The notes below the pieces were generated by a model. It had not been told where the DNA came from, did no database searches, and worked only from the letters and a program-made list of their open reading frames with translations. From Tenacibaculum jejuense (lineage in GTDB: Bacteria; Bacteroidota; Bacteroidia; Flavobacteriales; Flavobacteriaceae), in assembly GCF_900198195.1 (NCBI RefSeq), contig NZ_LT899436.1, positions 930,001-994,000 of the forward strand: DNA of 64,000 nucleotides, in the 5' to 3' direction. Every line of letters starts with the position of its first letter. Within the stretch, counting starts at the first letter, position 1. Positions 35,994 to 45,765 of this stretch are shown here, piece by piece. The translations under genes were made by a program, and so were the position numbers.

Positions 35994-37007
35994 ATGCATT
36001 CATACGATAGTATAAAAGAAAATGCTGTTACTAAAGACAGTACAAACAAAAAAAAGCAAACAGCTCAATTAAAGGATAATAGATCAAGTTCTGCAAAGTT
36101 TACGGAATTACAATCGAATGTAGATAATAGCGCTAAAGTTGTTCAACAAAAAGAGAAATCAGAAGCAATTCAAGATGCAACAGTACAAAGAGCAGAGAAT
36201 AAAACAGGTTTACCAGATCAGTTAAAGTCAGGAATAGAAGCTTTATCTGGAATCGATATGAGCGATACACGTGTACATTACAATTCATCTGAACCTGCAC
36301 AATTACAAGCGCATGCGTTTGCACAAGGTAATAATATTCATATTGCTCCCGGACAAGAACGTCATTTAGCTCACGAAGCATGGCATGTTGTACAGCAAAA
36401 ACAGGGTAGAGTTAAGCCAACAACTCAACTTAAAGGAAAAACTCTTGTTAATGATGATCAAGGTTTAGAGAGAGAAGCAGATATAATGGGAGCTAGAGCA
36501 GAATCGATCACACAAAAGAAATCCAATGAGGTTCAAAAGAGTACAGTACAAAGTAAAACTGTACAGCGTCAGGTAGCAGATTGGAATGCTGCAGTGTGTG
36601 CTAATGGAACTACAGTGTATCATAATACAAGTCAAGATTCTGCAGTAAGTTTAGTAACTGATGGAGTTCGTCAAGTTGAAAATGCTTGGGGAGGAGGTAT
36701 ACTAGGTGCAGGTTTTTACACACATAAAACTAGAATGGGAGCAGATGTTTATGGAAACAGGTTTACTCTTCAATATAGAATAACTGCTGCTTTAACAGGT
36801 CAAGTCGTTCCAAGAGCACTCATAGCTCATGGTATACCTGGCGGTACAGATTATGTTACTGGTAATGATTTTTTAACAAATGAAGATGATGCTAATGAAG
36901 TTAAATTACATTCTGGGAATCATTTAGCTTTTGTTGCGGTAAGAGATAATAGAACAGGAGTAAGTTACAATAATGCAGCTGCATTTATAAATGCTATAAT
37001 GCAATAG
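35994..37007 (+). CDS. eCIS-associated DUF4157 protein with ADP-ribosyltransferase-like C-terminus
   Basis: A 337-aa protein without signal peptide, the likely cargo of the adjacent injection system. The first about 60 residues are polar and low in order. The DUF4157 domain (about 63-165) contains the metallopeptidase-like HEAWH (127-131), followed by QQKQGRV and the EREAD helix. After a Gln/Ser/Lys-rich linker with a VQRQ end, a separate C-terminal domain (about 195-337) begins. It shows TVYHNTS (Tyr209, His210), GAGFYTH (238-244) and a late NEVKL, in the order His-Tyr-Glu of DUF3990/ART-type toxins. DUF4157 is established as a marker of eCIS cargo; the toxin activity is inference. It converges on the eCIS operon and shares its terminator. 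Confidence 0.85.
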   Translation: MHSYDSIKENAVTKDSTNKKKQTAQLKDNRSSSAKFTELQSNVDNSAKVVQQKEKSEAIQDATVQRAENKTGLPDQLKSGIEALSGIDMSDTRVHYNSSEPAQLQAHAFAQGNNIHIAPGQERHLAHEAWHVVQQKQGRVKPTTQLKGKTLVNDDQGLEREADIMGARAESITQKKSNEVQKSTVQSKTVQRQVADWNAAVCANGTTVYHNTSQDSAVSLVTDGVRQVENAWGGGILGAGFYTHKTRMGADVYGNRFTLQYRITAALTGQVVPRALIAHGIPGGTDYVTGNDFLTNEDDANEVKLHSGNHLAFVAVRDNRTGVSYNNAAAFINAIMQ

Positions 37008-37031
37008 ACTTATTAGTTTTGAAAATAATAT

Positions 37032-37071
37032 AAAAAGACCGAGATGTAAATATGAAATTCTTGGTCTTTTT
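37032..37071. terminator. Bidirectional terminator ending the eCIS operon and the effector gene
   Basis: AAAAAGACCGAGA (37032-37044) pairs with TCTTGGTCTTTTT (37059-37071), one G-U pair, 14-nt loop, T run on each strand. It lies between the effector stop and the last minus-strand gene of the cluster. Confidence 0.85.
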
Positions 37072-37091
37072 TATGTAGGATGTTAAAGTGA

Positions 37092-37337
37092 TTATTCATC
37101 CACCTTTGTAAACTTACAACGGTATGCATTCACAACACCTTTTATAATTTTAAATAAAGCCTCAATTAAAATAAGAATACCATAAAAACCAACACCATGT
37201 TTCCAGTGAACTTTCATATGGAGTACATCTGCTTTGTAAATTTGTTCAATTCCAATGATGATTAAACCAATTGAAGTAATTAATTTGATATAAGGATTAT
37301 CTACAATTTTAGAAATATAAGACATTGTTTTTTGCAT
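37092..37337 (-). CDS. Small two-helix membrane protein at the end of the eCIS operon
   Basis: An 81-aa protein with two hydrophobic helices (about 18-35 and 48-67) joined by a short His-rich loop. I do not recognise the family. It follows the PAAR-like gene by 33 nt in the same direction and is the last gene before the shared terminator, directly facing the effector gene. It could be an immunity or anchoring component, but nothing in the sequence proves either. Confidence 0.65.
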   Translation of the reverse strand: MQKTMSYISKIVDNPYIKLITSIGLIIIGIEQIYKADVLHMKVHWKHGVGFYGILILIEALFKIIKGVVNAYRCKFTKVDE

Positions 37338-37370
37338 AGGAGCACTATAATTTTTTAAGTAATAATTGTT

Positions 37371-37760
37371 TTAAGAGATATCTACGTCTTCTTCACCGGC
37401 ATTATCAAAAGATATTGAACCTAGCCAAAGACATTTACAGGTACTTCCATCATCAAGAGCATTCATGTTATTAATAAATACATCAGCAATTCCAGGTGTC
37501 CATGGTGTTACAGTACACGGTACACATGGAGCAGTTGTTGTAGCACCACTACTAGATGCAATTACAGATGAAACTGTTGGATTTGTTGTTGATGAACATT
37601 CACCAAACGATAAAATATTTACTAATGGAATATAATCGTTAATTGTAGCAGAAGGCATACTATCAGAGTTTACCATATTTGTTGGTAATACTGTAAATGT
37701 TGACGATGCTGATCCGAAAGAACATGAAATAGATGCTCCACTACACGCTAAATTTGCCAT
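37371..37760 (-). CDS. DUF4280 PAAR-like spike-tip protein
   Basis: A 129-aa protein with the DUF4280 pattern: MANLACSGASISCSFGSA at the start, a VLPTN segment, and Cys pairs in APCVPC and STCKC. DUF4280 proteins are PAAR-like and cap the VgrG spike of contractile injection systems, sharpening it and sometimes linking cargo. The place of Afp10 between gp25 and the baseplate genes is empty here, so this gene probably fills that role from the end of the operon. It starts 9 nt after the ATPase stop. Confidence 0.85.
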   Translation of the reverse strand: MANLACSGASISCSFGSASSTFTVLPTNMVNSDSMPSATINDYIPLVNILSFGECSSTTNPTVSSVIASSSGATTTAPCVPCTVTPWTPGIADVFINNMNALDDGSTCKCLWLGSISFDNAGEEDVDIS

Positions 37761-37769
37761 AATTTAATT

Positions 37770-39119
37770 TTAATTAAGAGTTTTATTAGATTTCTGATAT
37801 TCTCTTTTAATACCAGTCATTATATTTTTATAATTAATTTTCTTTTCTCCTCGTTCTGCTGCTTTTATTGCACAATATCTGAGTATGTTTAGCATTTCTC
37901 CTCCAGATAATTCGTGATTTTTAGCAATTTCATCCAAAACAATTTCTCCTTCGTCAATTTCAAAAGTATTAGAAAGCATATTTTTCCATAAGGTTCTTCG
38001 CTCTTGATATTTTGGTTTGGTAAAGTGAATTGTATTTTGAAAACGCCTTAAAAAAGCTTCATCAATATTGGATTGTAAGTTAGTGGCTAAAATGACTAAA
38101 CCATCAAAACTTTCTATGCGTTGTAATAAATACGCTACTTCCTGATTAGCATGTCTGTCATTAGATGAATTTGTATCTGTTCGTTTACTAAACAAAGCAT
38201 CTGCTTCATCGAAGAATAGAATCCAGTTTTTAGATGCAGCTTTATCAAACAATTGACCAAGGTTTTTTTCAGTTTCACCAATGTACTTTGAAACAATCAT
38301 AGACAAATCAATTCTAAAAACAGGCGCTTGAATAGATTTTCCTAATAATGTCGCAGCAAGAGTTTTTCCAGTTCCCGGTGGTCCGTAAAACAATAAACGG
38401 TATCCTGGTTTTAAATTTTTATTGAGTTGCCAATCTTTTAGAATTAACTGACTGTGTTTAAGCCATAATTTTACTTCTTCTAATTGGTTTTTTGTGGCTA
38501 TTTCTAATACTAAATCATTCCAATTTAATTTTGTTGTAATTTCTTCAGCAGGAAATTTAGAGTTATATTTTGGAATATGTTTTTTATGGGTAATTAATAA
38601 ACTTAAAAACTCCTCAGATAAAACTAAAGGTTCATTTAATAAAACAGGAAAATTTTGAGCTTTTAAAATTCCTTCTTTATACAATGAGTTTTCTTCATAA
38701 ATAAAGCTCATAAAATTCATTCGAATAGAAATATCATCAGCGCCGCCAAGTAAAAAACAAACCGTTTCTAAAGTAGGAATAAAACCATGTTGGCTCTCAT
38801 CTTTTAATCCACCAAATTCCGAAAAATTAGCATCTATAGATTTATTTTTCAAAAGAAATAAATCTAAACTTTGAGGTTTAATATAGCGAGCTAATGTAAC
38901 TACTAAGATTAATCGTTCTTCAAAACTTAAATTATGTTTTCTTAAGATTTGAGCATAACCTGTGTTATCATTTTCTTCAATATACGGTAAACCAATTTCT
39001 TTAATATTATTATATGGAGTTTCATTTCTAAAATATAAAGCTAACCCCGTTTCAATAACAGTTTCTAACCAATTGATATCTTGTTGAAGTGTAAGTGTTG
39101 TTTTTGCTATTGTCTCCAT
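37770..39119 (-). CDS. AAA+ ATPase of the contractile injection system (Afp15-like)
   Basis: A 449-aa AAA+ ATPase. An N-terminal family-specific region (about 1-200) precedes the ATPase core with Walker A YGPPGTGKT, Walker B ILFFDEADALF, sensor-1 ATN and arginine-finger RRF. In Afp and PVC particles the equivalent ATPase is needed for assembly, though its exact step is debated. I start at METIAKTTLTLQQ: this leaves a 13-nt overlap with the tape-measure gene. An ATG 54 nt upstream would add an 18-residue extension within the coding end of that gene. Confidence 0.92.
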   Translation of the reverse strand: METIAKTTLTLQQDINWLETVIETGLALYFRNETPYNNIKEIGLPYIEENDNTGYAQILRKHNLSFEERLILVVTLARYIKPQSLDLFLLKNKSIDANFSEFGGLKDESQHGFIPTLETVCFLLGGADDISIRMNFMSFIYEENSLYKEGILKAQNFPVLLNEPLVLSEEFLSLLITHKKHIPKYNSKFPAEEITTKLNWNDLVLEIATKNQLEEVKLWLKHSQLILKDWQLNKNLKPGYRLLFYGPPGTGKTLAATLLGKSIQAPVFRIDLSMIVSKYIGETEKNLGQLFDKAASKNWILFFDEADALFSKRTDTNSSNDRHANQEVAYLLQRIESFDGLVILATNLQSNIDEAFLRRFQNTIHFTKPKYQERRTLWKNMLSNTFEIDEGEIVLDEIAKNHELSGGEMLNILRYCAIKAAERGEKKINYKNIMTGIKREYQKSNKTLN

Positions 39120-42100
39120 ATCGTTTCCAATAATTTTTCCATCCAGTTTAACTTTAATTGTCCGATAGTCCACGGAATATGATCTAAAAGCATATCAAAT
39201 GATTTTTGTTCTACCACAAGAACAAATTTTTTCTCTTCTTCTATAATGCTTCCAGGTCTTATCAAAAAAGACATTCTTAATCCTTCAACAGAAGTATTAC
39301 CTAAAGTACTCCATTGTTGAATTATTGCTTTTAGCATACTGTCGATTAAATTTTTTTCATCATCTGTTAGTGAAATTTCAGGACCTAAAGGTTCGTAAAT
39401 ATCTACACCACAAATTATTTTATTTAAGAGTAGTAAATGTTCGCCGGGGTTAGTATTTCCTGTAACAGCGTATTGTAAAGCATACATTCCTTTTTGCTTA
39501 CTGGCTTCATCTTTAAAAATTCTATTTTCTGTTAATCCCATACGAGAAAATAACATTGGGATATATGGACCTAAAATTATCATTCCAGCATTTTCAATGT
39601 AAACAGCACCTTCCATAGAGCGTTCTTTTTTAGAAGTTAATCTTCTGAAATCTCTATTTTCTTTTTGTTCAATATTTGTATTTGCTTCAAATAAAACGCT
39701 TAATTCTGCATGTATTTTTTCTGAAATAGAATTATTGCTTAGAACTATTTTTTCAAGTATGTCATCTTTATCAATAGTATTGTTTTCTAAAGTAGATAAA
39801 CTACTGAAAAGTAAAAGACTCCAGTTTTGAATTGACCAATTTTGTGTTCCATCTAAAGCAATTTTTAATATAACTTTATTGATGAAAAATCTCCAAAGAT
39901 TTTGATACTTAAGAACAGAAATATGTTTTTTAAGTTGATTAAAAATTTCAAAAACTGTAGTTAATTTTGATTGATCTGCTAGAGAAAATAATGAAAGCAA
40001 AAGTGTTTTTTGTTGTTTAGCATTTACTTCTTCAACAAATAAAGATCTAAATGATTTTCTCTTTAAATGAAAATAAAGTTCGTTAGGATTTTGTTTATGA
40101 ATTAATTTAAAAATAGAAATGATTTTCTCTGCTTTTGATTCTAATTTACTTGAATCCCAAGTAGTATTGTTTTCTAATTTTATGAATTCATTCTCGTATT
40201 TGCTTTCTATATCAGGAATTTTATTGTCTAGAATTTCTTCAAGTTTCTTATAGATTGATGAGGTTGATTTCTGATCTTCTATTCGATAATAGACTAATTG
40301 ATAAAAATCCGTTTTTGATAATGTTATCGTTTGTGTAATCTGTTCCGTCACAAATTCAATTAATGCAGTTAATTGAAAGTTTTGATGTTTTTCAAGAAAA
40401 ACAAAAAGTATTGCATTTATATTTTTACCAATTTTTTTAGGTAGAATTCTAGTTCCAAAAATATCTTTTTGTAATACGACTTCTATTAGCTTTTTAAATT
40501 CAAAGATCTCTTTTGTGTTTGAAGAATATCTATGGCTAATAAATATTTCAAAGCTTACATCTGTTAATACTTCAAAAACTAATTTTTTATGAGAAGAATT
40601 TTGAAACCATTTGCTGAAAAACTCTGGTTTAAAATGTAAAACTTGATTGATGATTTGTTGTAATTCTTTTACATGGAGATTTTTATTCCACCAAGGCAAT
40701 GTTCCTTTTTGAATAAAATATTGAACCGTGTCTAAAGCATATTGAAGTGTGCTATTTTCTTCAATTGTATTTGCTGTTTTTTCTTGTGTAATAGTGATTA
40801 AAGTATCTGTGATAAATTGCGGAATATCATAAACAGATTTTTTTTCAATCAATTTAAAGCTAATTTCTTGCAATGTAATTTGATACTTTTTAGCAAAAAC
40901 AATTAATACTTCTTTAATACTTTGCTGTAAGTTTTTATGATCTCGATTAAATAGTAATTGTTTAATACTTAAGACTAATTCTTTGTAAGCAAATTCAGAA
41001 ATAACATTTTCGCTAGGTTCTGTATGATAAACATCTTCATTTTGAATGAGATGTTCTGCTTTAGTATTATTTTTAATAGCAGTGTAAGATTCTGCTATAG
41101 TTTTTATTAACGTATTTGCTTTCTGATCTAACTTTAAAATATTTTTAATCTGAATCAATTCAGAAATAATTAAATGAACATGTTCTCCTTTTTTATCTAA
41201 TTCATCTAATCGTTGTTGTAACCATACTAAGAGAACATTATTACTTGTACTTCGGTTTTTTGAATAGGTTTCTAAAAATGAGATGATTAATTTATATGTA
41301 GATATTTGATAATATTGCTGATAAAATTCTTGTTCAAATTCTTCAAAACTAATTTTACTTTTTTCCGTTATATACGGATATAATTTTGCAATATATTTTT
41401 TAGAGTTTACAGTGTTTGTGTTGTAATTATTCTGTTCCTTTTTGAATTGATGTGATGTTATATTTTGAACAAATGATCGTACAGTTTCTCTTGAGTTTTT
41501 TATTGGGTTATCAGCATAAAAGCCTAGCATTTCTATAAAAGTACGATCAATAACAAACGATTGTATGGTTTGGTTTAAAAACTCATGAATCGTGTTTGTT
41601 GATTTATTTTTTACAGCAATAAAAGTTTGTAAAATGATACTGTTTATCTTGGCTGTAAGTTGTTGGAATGTAATTGATGGTAGAGAAAAACTTGTTGAAA
41701 TCTGATTTAATTCTGAAACAAAAGTTATGGTGTTTTGAATAATCGAGTTTGAACTTTTTTTAATGAAAATATCGAGGATGTCTTTTCCAAAAAATTGAAT
41801 AAATAATTCAATATTTTTTTCATCTAGTTGAATAAAAGAAAAGAAAATAGTTTCGAATAAAGTTGGTTTCTCTTTTATTAAAGCATTTATTTCTCTTTTA
41901 AAATGTTGTAAAGAAGAAAAGTCGCTTTCAATAGGTAAGCTTTTATGCGTTAAGAAATATTTGAAAGTATCTGAAAAATTAAGTTTAGATGTTGTTTTTA
42001 CTATATCATCGAAAGTCAATTCTTCTTGTAATTGCACAATGATTTTTTCAAAGTTTGCACTTTTGTTATTATTCTTTAATTGAATACCTGAAGCAATTTT

Positions 42101-42880
42101 ACGGAGTAAAACAGTGTAGGACATATTATACTTTGCCGCTACTTTTTTAATTAAATATTTTAAAAAACTTTTCTGGTTTGTATAACCTGTAACTTCTGTA
42201 AAAATATAAGCTAATATAATTTCCCAAACAGCATTTCTAAAATAACTTTGGTGTGTTTCGACTAAATGATGTTTTTTTTGATAATCGATAATTGTTCTTC
42301 TCGATTGATTAATAAAAACACCTTCTTCATTCTTTATAGCAACAACTAACTCTTCTAGCGGAGGATCTTGTAATTGAGATATTAATCGTTTTCTAATACT
42401 TTCTTTTTTACCTTCTTTTTTTAAATCAGTAATTAAAACTTCACGATCTTCTTTTAAAGCTTCAGATAACAAAACAATCGGGTTTTGAGATGATGGAACA
42501 TCCCATTGTAAGTATCCATTTCTAAGAAAAAACAAGAAACGATCTGCATATGTTTTATGTATAAATTGTCGTTTTCCTTGTAGTAAAGTTCCGCTATATG
42601 TATTCTTTTTTAAAAAATTTGAAAGAGCTTCTTCTATTTTATAACCTAACTCACGATCAAAATTTGCCGCAGAAATACTTCCCAAATCCAATACAATTTC
42701 ATCGTATTGATCTAAATATTTAGGAGAATGAAAAGTATCCATCACTTTAAGTAATATATTTTGAATCGTATGTTCTTGAAGTTGACTTACCCTAGATTGG
42801 TAGGTGTAACTTTTAGAGGCATCATCTAATTCAATATGATACTGCTGACTTTTTATGATATGTGTTTGATCATTTTTCAA
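39107..42880 (-). CDS. Contractile injection system tape-measure protein (Afp14-like)
   Basis: A 1257-aa, mainly helical, lysine- and isoleucine-rich protein. The N-terminal segment (about 1-120, with VMDTFHSPKYLDQYDEIVLDLGSI in two parts) and the C-terminal block (about 1085-1250, with IENAGMIILGPYIP and ALQYAVTGNTNPGEHLLLLNK) are the conserved ends of the CIS tape-measure family. The long middle is divergent. It should set tube length and nucleate tube assembly on the baseplate. It overlaps the baseplate gene before it by 4 nt. It looks longer than Afp14 as I remember it, which would predict a longer particle. Confidence 0.85.
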   Translation of the reverse strand: MKNDQTHIIKSQQYHIELDDASKSYTYQSRVSQLQEHTIQNILLKVMDTFHSPKYLDQYDEIVLDLGSISAANFDRELGYKIEEALSNFLKKNTYSGTLLQGKRQFIHKTYADRFLFFLRNGYLQWDVPSSQNPIVLLSEALKEDREVLITDLKKEGKKESIRKRLISQLQDPPLEELVVAIKNEEGVFINQSRRTIIDYQKKHHLVETHQSYFRNAVWEIILAYIFTEVTGYTNQKSFLKYLIKKVAAKYNMSYTVLLRKIASGIQLKNNNKSANFEKIIVQLQEELTFDDIVKTTSKLNFSDTFKYFLTHKSLPIESDFSSLQHFKREINALIKEKPTLFETIFFSFIQLDEKNIELFIQFFGKDILDIFIKKSSNSIIQNTITFVSELNQISTSFSLPSITFQQLTAKINSIILQTFIAVKNKSTNTIHEFLNQTIQSFVIDRTFIEMLGFYADNPIKNSRETVRSFVQNITSHQFKKEQNNYNTNTVNSKKYIAKLYPYITEKSKISFEEFEQEFYQQYYQISTYKLIISFLETYSKNRSTSNNVLLVWLQQRLDELDKKGEHVHLIISELIQIKNILKLDQKANTLIKTIAESYTAIKNNTKAEHLIQNEDVYHTEPSENVISEFAYKELVLSIKQLLFNRDHKNLQQSIKEVLIVFAKKYQITLQEISFKLIEKKSVYDIPQFITDTLITITQEKTANTIEENSTLQYALDTVQYFIQKGTLPWWNKNLHVKELQQIINQVLHFKPEFFSKWFQNSSHKKLVFEVLTDVSFEIFISHRYSSNTKEIFEFKKLIEVVLQKDIFGTRILPKKIGKNINAILFVFLEKHQNFQLTALIEFVTEQITQTITLSKTDFYQLVYYRIEDQKSTSSIYKKLEEILDNKIPDIESKYENEFIKLENNTTWDSSKLESKAEKIISIFKLIHKQNPNELYFHLKRKSFRSLFVEEVNAKQQKTLLLSLFSLADQSKLTTVFEIFNQLKKHISVLKYQNLWRFFINKVILKIALDGTQNWSIQNWSLLLFSSLSTLENNTIDKDDILEKIVLSNNSISEKIHAELSVLFEANTNIEQKENRDFRRLTSKKERSMEGAVYIENAGMIILGPYIPMLFSRMGLTENRIFKDEASKQKGMYALQYAVTGNTNPGEHLLLLNKIICGVDIYEPLGPEISLTDDEKNLIDSMLKAIIQQWSTLGNTSVEGLRMSFLIRPGSIIEEEKKFVLVVEQKSFDMLLDHIPWTIGQLKLNWMEKLLETIWRQ

Positions 42881-45750
42881 TCTTCAGTAGTTAACTTTTG
42901 TAATAAAATAATTAGCTCGTAAGCATATTCGTTAATTTCTTCTTTAACAGAATTTTCTGGGTTTTCAATTTGTAAGAGTTTTAACCATTTAAAATAAAAG
43001 GTTTCAAAAACTTGCATGTCATTATAATACAACCAATAAATGTCTGATCTAATATGAATTGGTATTTCTTCGTAAACTGTATTTTCAAAGAATTTTTGAA
43101 AATTTTCATTTTGAAAACGAACAGGCCAAGAAGGAAGTAAAAAACTCATTCGGAAAGAAAAGAAATTTTCATCAACACGCTCTGATCCATAATACACATA
43201 ACATGTGGTTATTGATTCTATGGTTTCTTTTTGAAGTTGATTTCTTATATTTTTAATTTTTTGAATTTCTTGTTCGGCTAATTCTTTAGTAATGAAATCA
43301 TTTTTAGAAACAGCAATTGTTTTTCCATGAACAGATTGTATCGAAAGTTTATATGCTCCAACAATAGTTTCTGTTTTAAAAGTTAATTCTTCGGAAGTTA
43401 AACCATTAATTAACTGATCTAAAAATTCATCTCTATTAGCAAAAGTTGTTTTTTCAGGATGTGTAAGAATACAAGTTAACGTAGTATCAAGTAAAGATAA
43501 ATCAATTTCAAAACCAAAATGATTTTCAAAATAAGAAGGCAATAATAAAACATGTTCTAAAGCAAAGAAACCTTCACTTTCTCTGCTTACTTCAGTAAGA
43601 AACTCAACAGTTTTTTCTATAGTTTCTAAAGCAGCTTCTTTGCTATTAACAATATGGGCAATGTTAGATTTTGTAGTTTCTCCTTTATGTAAAATATAAT
43701 ATACTTCGTCTTCTATATTTTCTTTAATGGTATAGTTGTTAATTGCAATACCATTTTTTAAAACTTCATTTAAAAGTGTTTCTTCACTACCAGCATAATG
43801 CATGGTTTCAAAGAGATTTTCTTCATCTTCACTATTTTTAACCAAGTATGAAATTTCATCAATTTCAATAAATTCTAAAGGAGTTTCAATTGTAATTTCA
43901 TGAAAAACAATATCTATTTCCTCTTTTTTAGGATGAATATCTATCCCAGAATTGGTTACAATTTCAGAAAGCGATGTAATATGTGTATGATGAATTGCTG
44001 TAAGAATTGCTATTTTTTTAAATATTCCGCTAAAACTTATTGCAACATTGTCTTCGTCGATAACTTCATTGTAAGTGTAATTGAAAGATTTCCCTCTATT
44101 ATAACTTATGGCATCATATTCACTAACAAAATCTTGCTTAATAGTAAGTAAGTCGTTTTTGAAACTTTCGTCAGGAATAATTCCTTCATAACTATTCTTG
44201 TTGATTTTACTTAACGAATACATTTGAAAAGCTTCGTTATATCTAGCTAATAATTGATCTGCTATTTTATTTAAACGTTCAGAAGCATGTTTATCAAAAA
44301 ATAAGTTTAAATCATTCGTCACAATATTCCAATATCTAGCAGTTTCCTCTGTGCTAAAAGTAGTATTAACAGGTTCTATTAATTCTATAATTTCTTTTAC
44401 ATCGGGTAAGGTGTTCGTAAAATAAGATGCACTTACATTTCCATGAACATCGTATAAATTATAAATATTAGAAAGTTGTGCTAAAAAGTTAACTATCAGT
44501 TGATCGAAAGGCAATAAATACGCTTTTAATTGTTTTGCTTGAGCTTGTCGTAGTGGTGTTGCATTACTACTTATTCCACGATCTCCAATACCATAAATTT
44601 CTGGTAATTGTTTACGAATTGGAAAATGATAATTGATATCTAAATTTTTCCCAGTCGGTATAGGAATATTATTTTCTGAATTAGATGCAGCTTTAAATTT
44701 ACTTGCAGTTAAAGCTTGAATAAAAGAGAGTTGTTTTTTTGTGTCTTGTAAATCTGGTAAAAATGTAATTCCAGAATTTTCGAAAACTAATTTTTTATTT
44801 GATGAAGGAAAAGCGACTCTTACAGTTGTGTTTTTTGGAACGGTAAATTGATCTTTTATCGACACGATTTCGTGAGTATTTTCATCTCGATAATTCAGCG
44901 AAAAGTAATTGATGTTTACAATGCCAGGAAGTGTAGCAATGGCTTTAATTACTTCAGAAATATTTACTGTATTTAGAGGTTCTTTTAAACTTTTATCTTT
45001 TATAAATCCATTTAATAAATTGGGTCCATTAAAAATTTCATTTGTAGATAAACCTTCTTCTTGCAGTTGGCTTAAAGAATGATAGCTAATTTCTGGCGCT
45101 AAATGATTGTTTACGCAGTGTAAAATATTAGCTAATGCTTCTTCAGCGTCCACCATATCAGAAAGCACAATTTCACACTCTATATTTAATAGTAAAGGTT
45201 TGTATATTTCTATAGCGTATAATTCTTCACAAAGATTTCTGTTTTCATGATAAATTTTAACAATGTCATTTATCATTTTTTCATTTTCTCTTTCCTCAAG
45301 AACTTTGTTCGTATGATATTTACTTTTTTCTACATAAACATGTAAAAGTCCTTTAATATTATTTAGCTCTTTATCGTAATTATCTACAGGATAAATCCAA
45401 ATGTTTTTTACATTCTGAATTCGATCAATCCAAATTTTTCGGTAATCATTAAATGTAATCGGACTTGTAGTTAAGATATCAGAAGCGGTAAAAAAACCAT
45501 TATCTCCAGAAACTAAAGGCTCTTTTTTAGAAGAATGTAAAAGATCTTCTACAGGTAAATTTGCTTTATATGCAACTTCAGTTATCGCATAAGATATATT
45601 TTCGAGTAAGGTTATACCAGGATCGTGTTCATTATAGTCAGTCCATACATCACCACAAAGCTTTTGAAGAATCTCCAAAGCTTCTTTATGTAATTCTTCA
45701 TAAAGACTAGAACCTTTTTTCTTTTTAGAAATGTATCCTTTGTTATTCAT
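42877..45750 (-). CDS. Baseplate component, Afp12-like
   Basis: A 957-aa structural protein. The N-terminal WTDYNEHDPGITLLENIS stretch (about 37-54) is the shared opening of the Afp11/Afp12 baseplate proteins. A gp47-like beta-region follows, and the segment LRQAQAKQLKAYLLPFDQLI is typical of Afp12 homologues. It would form the outer wedge of the baseplate together with the J-family protein. It overlaps the tape-measure start by 4 nt, and is separated from the fibre gene by 15 nt. Confidence 0.85.
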   Translation of the reverse strand: MNNKGYISKKKKGSSLYEELHKEALEILQKLCGDVWTDYNEHDPGITLLENISYAITEVAYKANLPVEDLLHSSKKEPLVSGDNGFFTASDILTTSPITFNDYRKIWIDRIQNVKNIWIYPVDNYDKELNNIKGLLHVYVEKSKYHTNKVLEERENEKMINDIVKIYHENRNLCEELYAIEIYKPLLLNIECEIVLSDMVDAEEALANILHCVNNHLAPEISYHSLSQLQEEGLSTNEIFNGPNLLNGFIKDKSLKEPLNTVNISEVIKAIATLPGIVNINYFSLNYRDENTHEIVSIKDQFTVPKNTTVRVAFPSSNKKLVFENSGITFLPDLQDTKKQLSFIQALTASKFKAASNSENNIPIPTGKNLDINYHFPIRKQLPEIYGIGDRGISSNATPLRQAQAKQLKAYLLPFDQLIVNFLAQLSNIYNLYDVHGNVSASYFTNTLPDVKEIIELIEPVNTTFSTEETARYWNIVTNDLNLFFDKHASERLNKIADQLLARYNEAFQMYSLSKINKNSYEGIIPDESFKNDLLTIKQDFVSEYDAISYNRGKSFNYTYNEVIDEDNVAISFSGIFKKIAILTAIHHTHITSLSEIVTNSGIDIHPKKEEIDIVFHEITIETPLEFIEIDEISYLVKNSEDEENLFETMHYAGSEETLLNEVLKNGIAINNYTIKENIEDEVYYILHKGETTKSNIAHIVNSKEAALETIEKTVEFLTEVSRESEGFFALEHVLLLPSYFENHFGFEIDLSLLDTTLTCILTHPEKTTFANRDEFLDQLINGLTSEELTFKTETIVGAYKLSIQSVHGKTIAVSKNDFITKELAEQEIQKIKNIRNQLQKETIESITTCYVYYGSERVDENFFSFRMSFLLPSWPVRFQNENFQKFFENTVYEEIPIHIRSDIYWLYYNDMQVFETFYFKWLKLLQIENPENSVKEEINEYAYELIILLQKLTTED

Positions 45751-45765
45751 AAAATAGTTACGCTA

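Noticed and set aside
36133..36381. An 82-codon frame antisense to the DUF4157 gene
   Set aside because: It is a low-complexity Leu/Val shadow over a clear domain on the plus strand.
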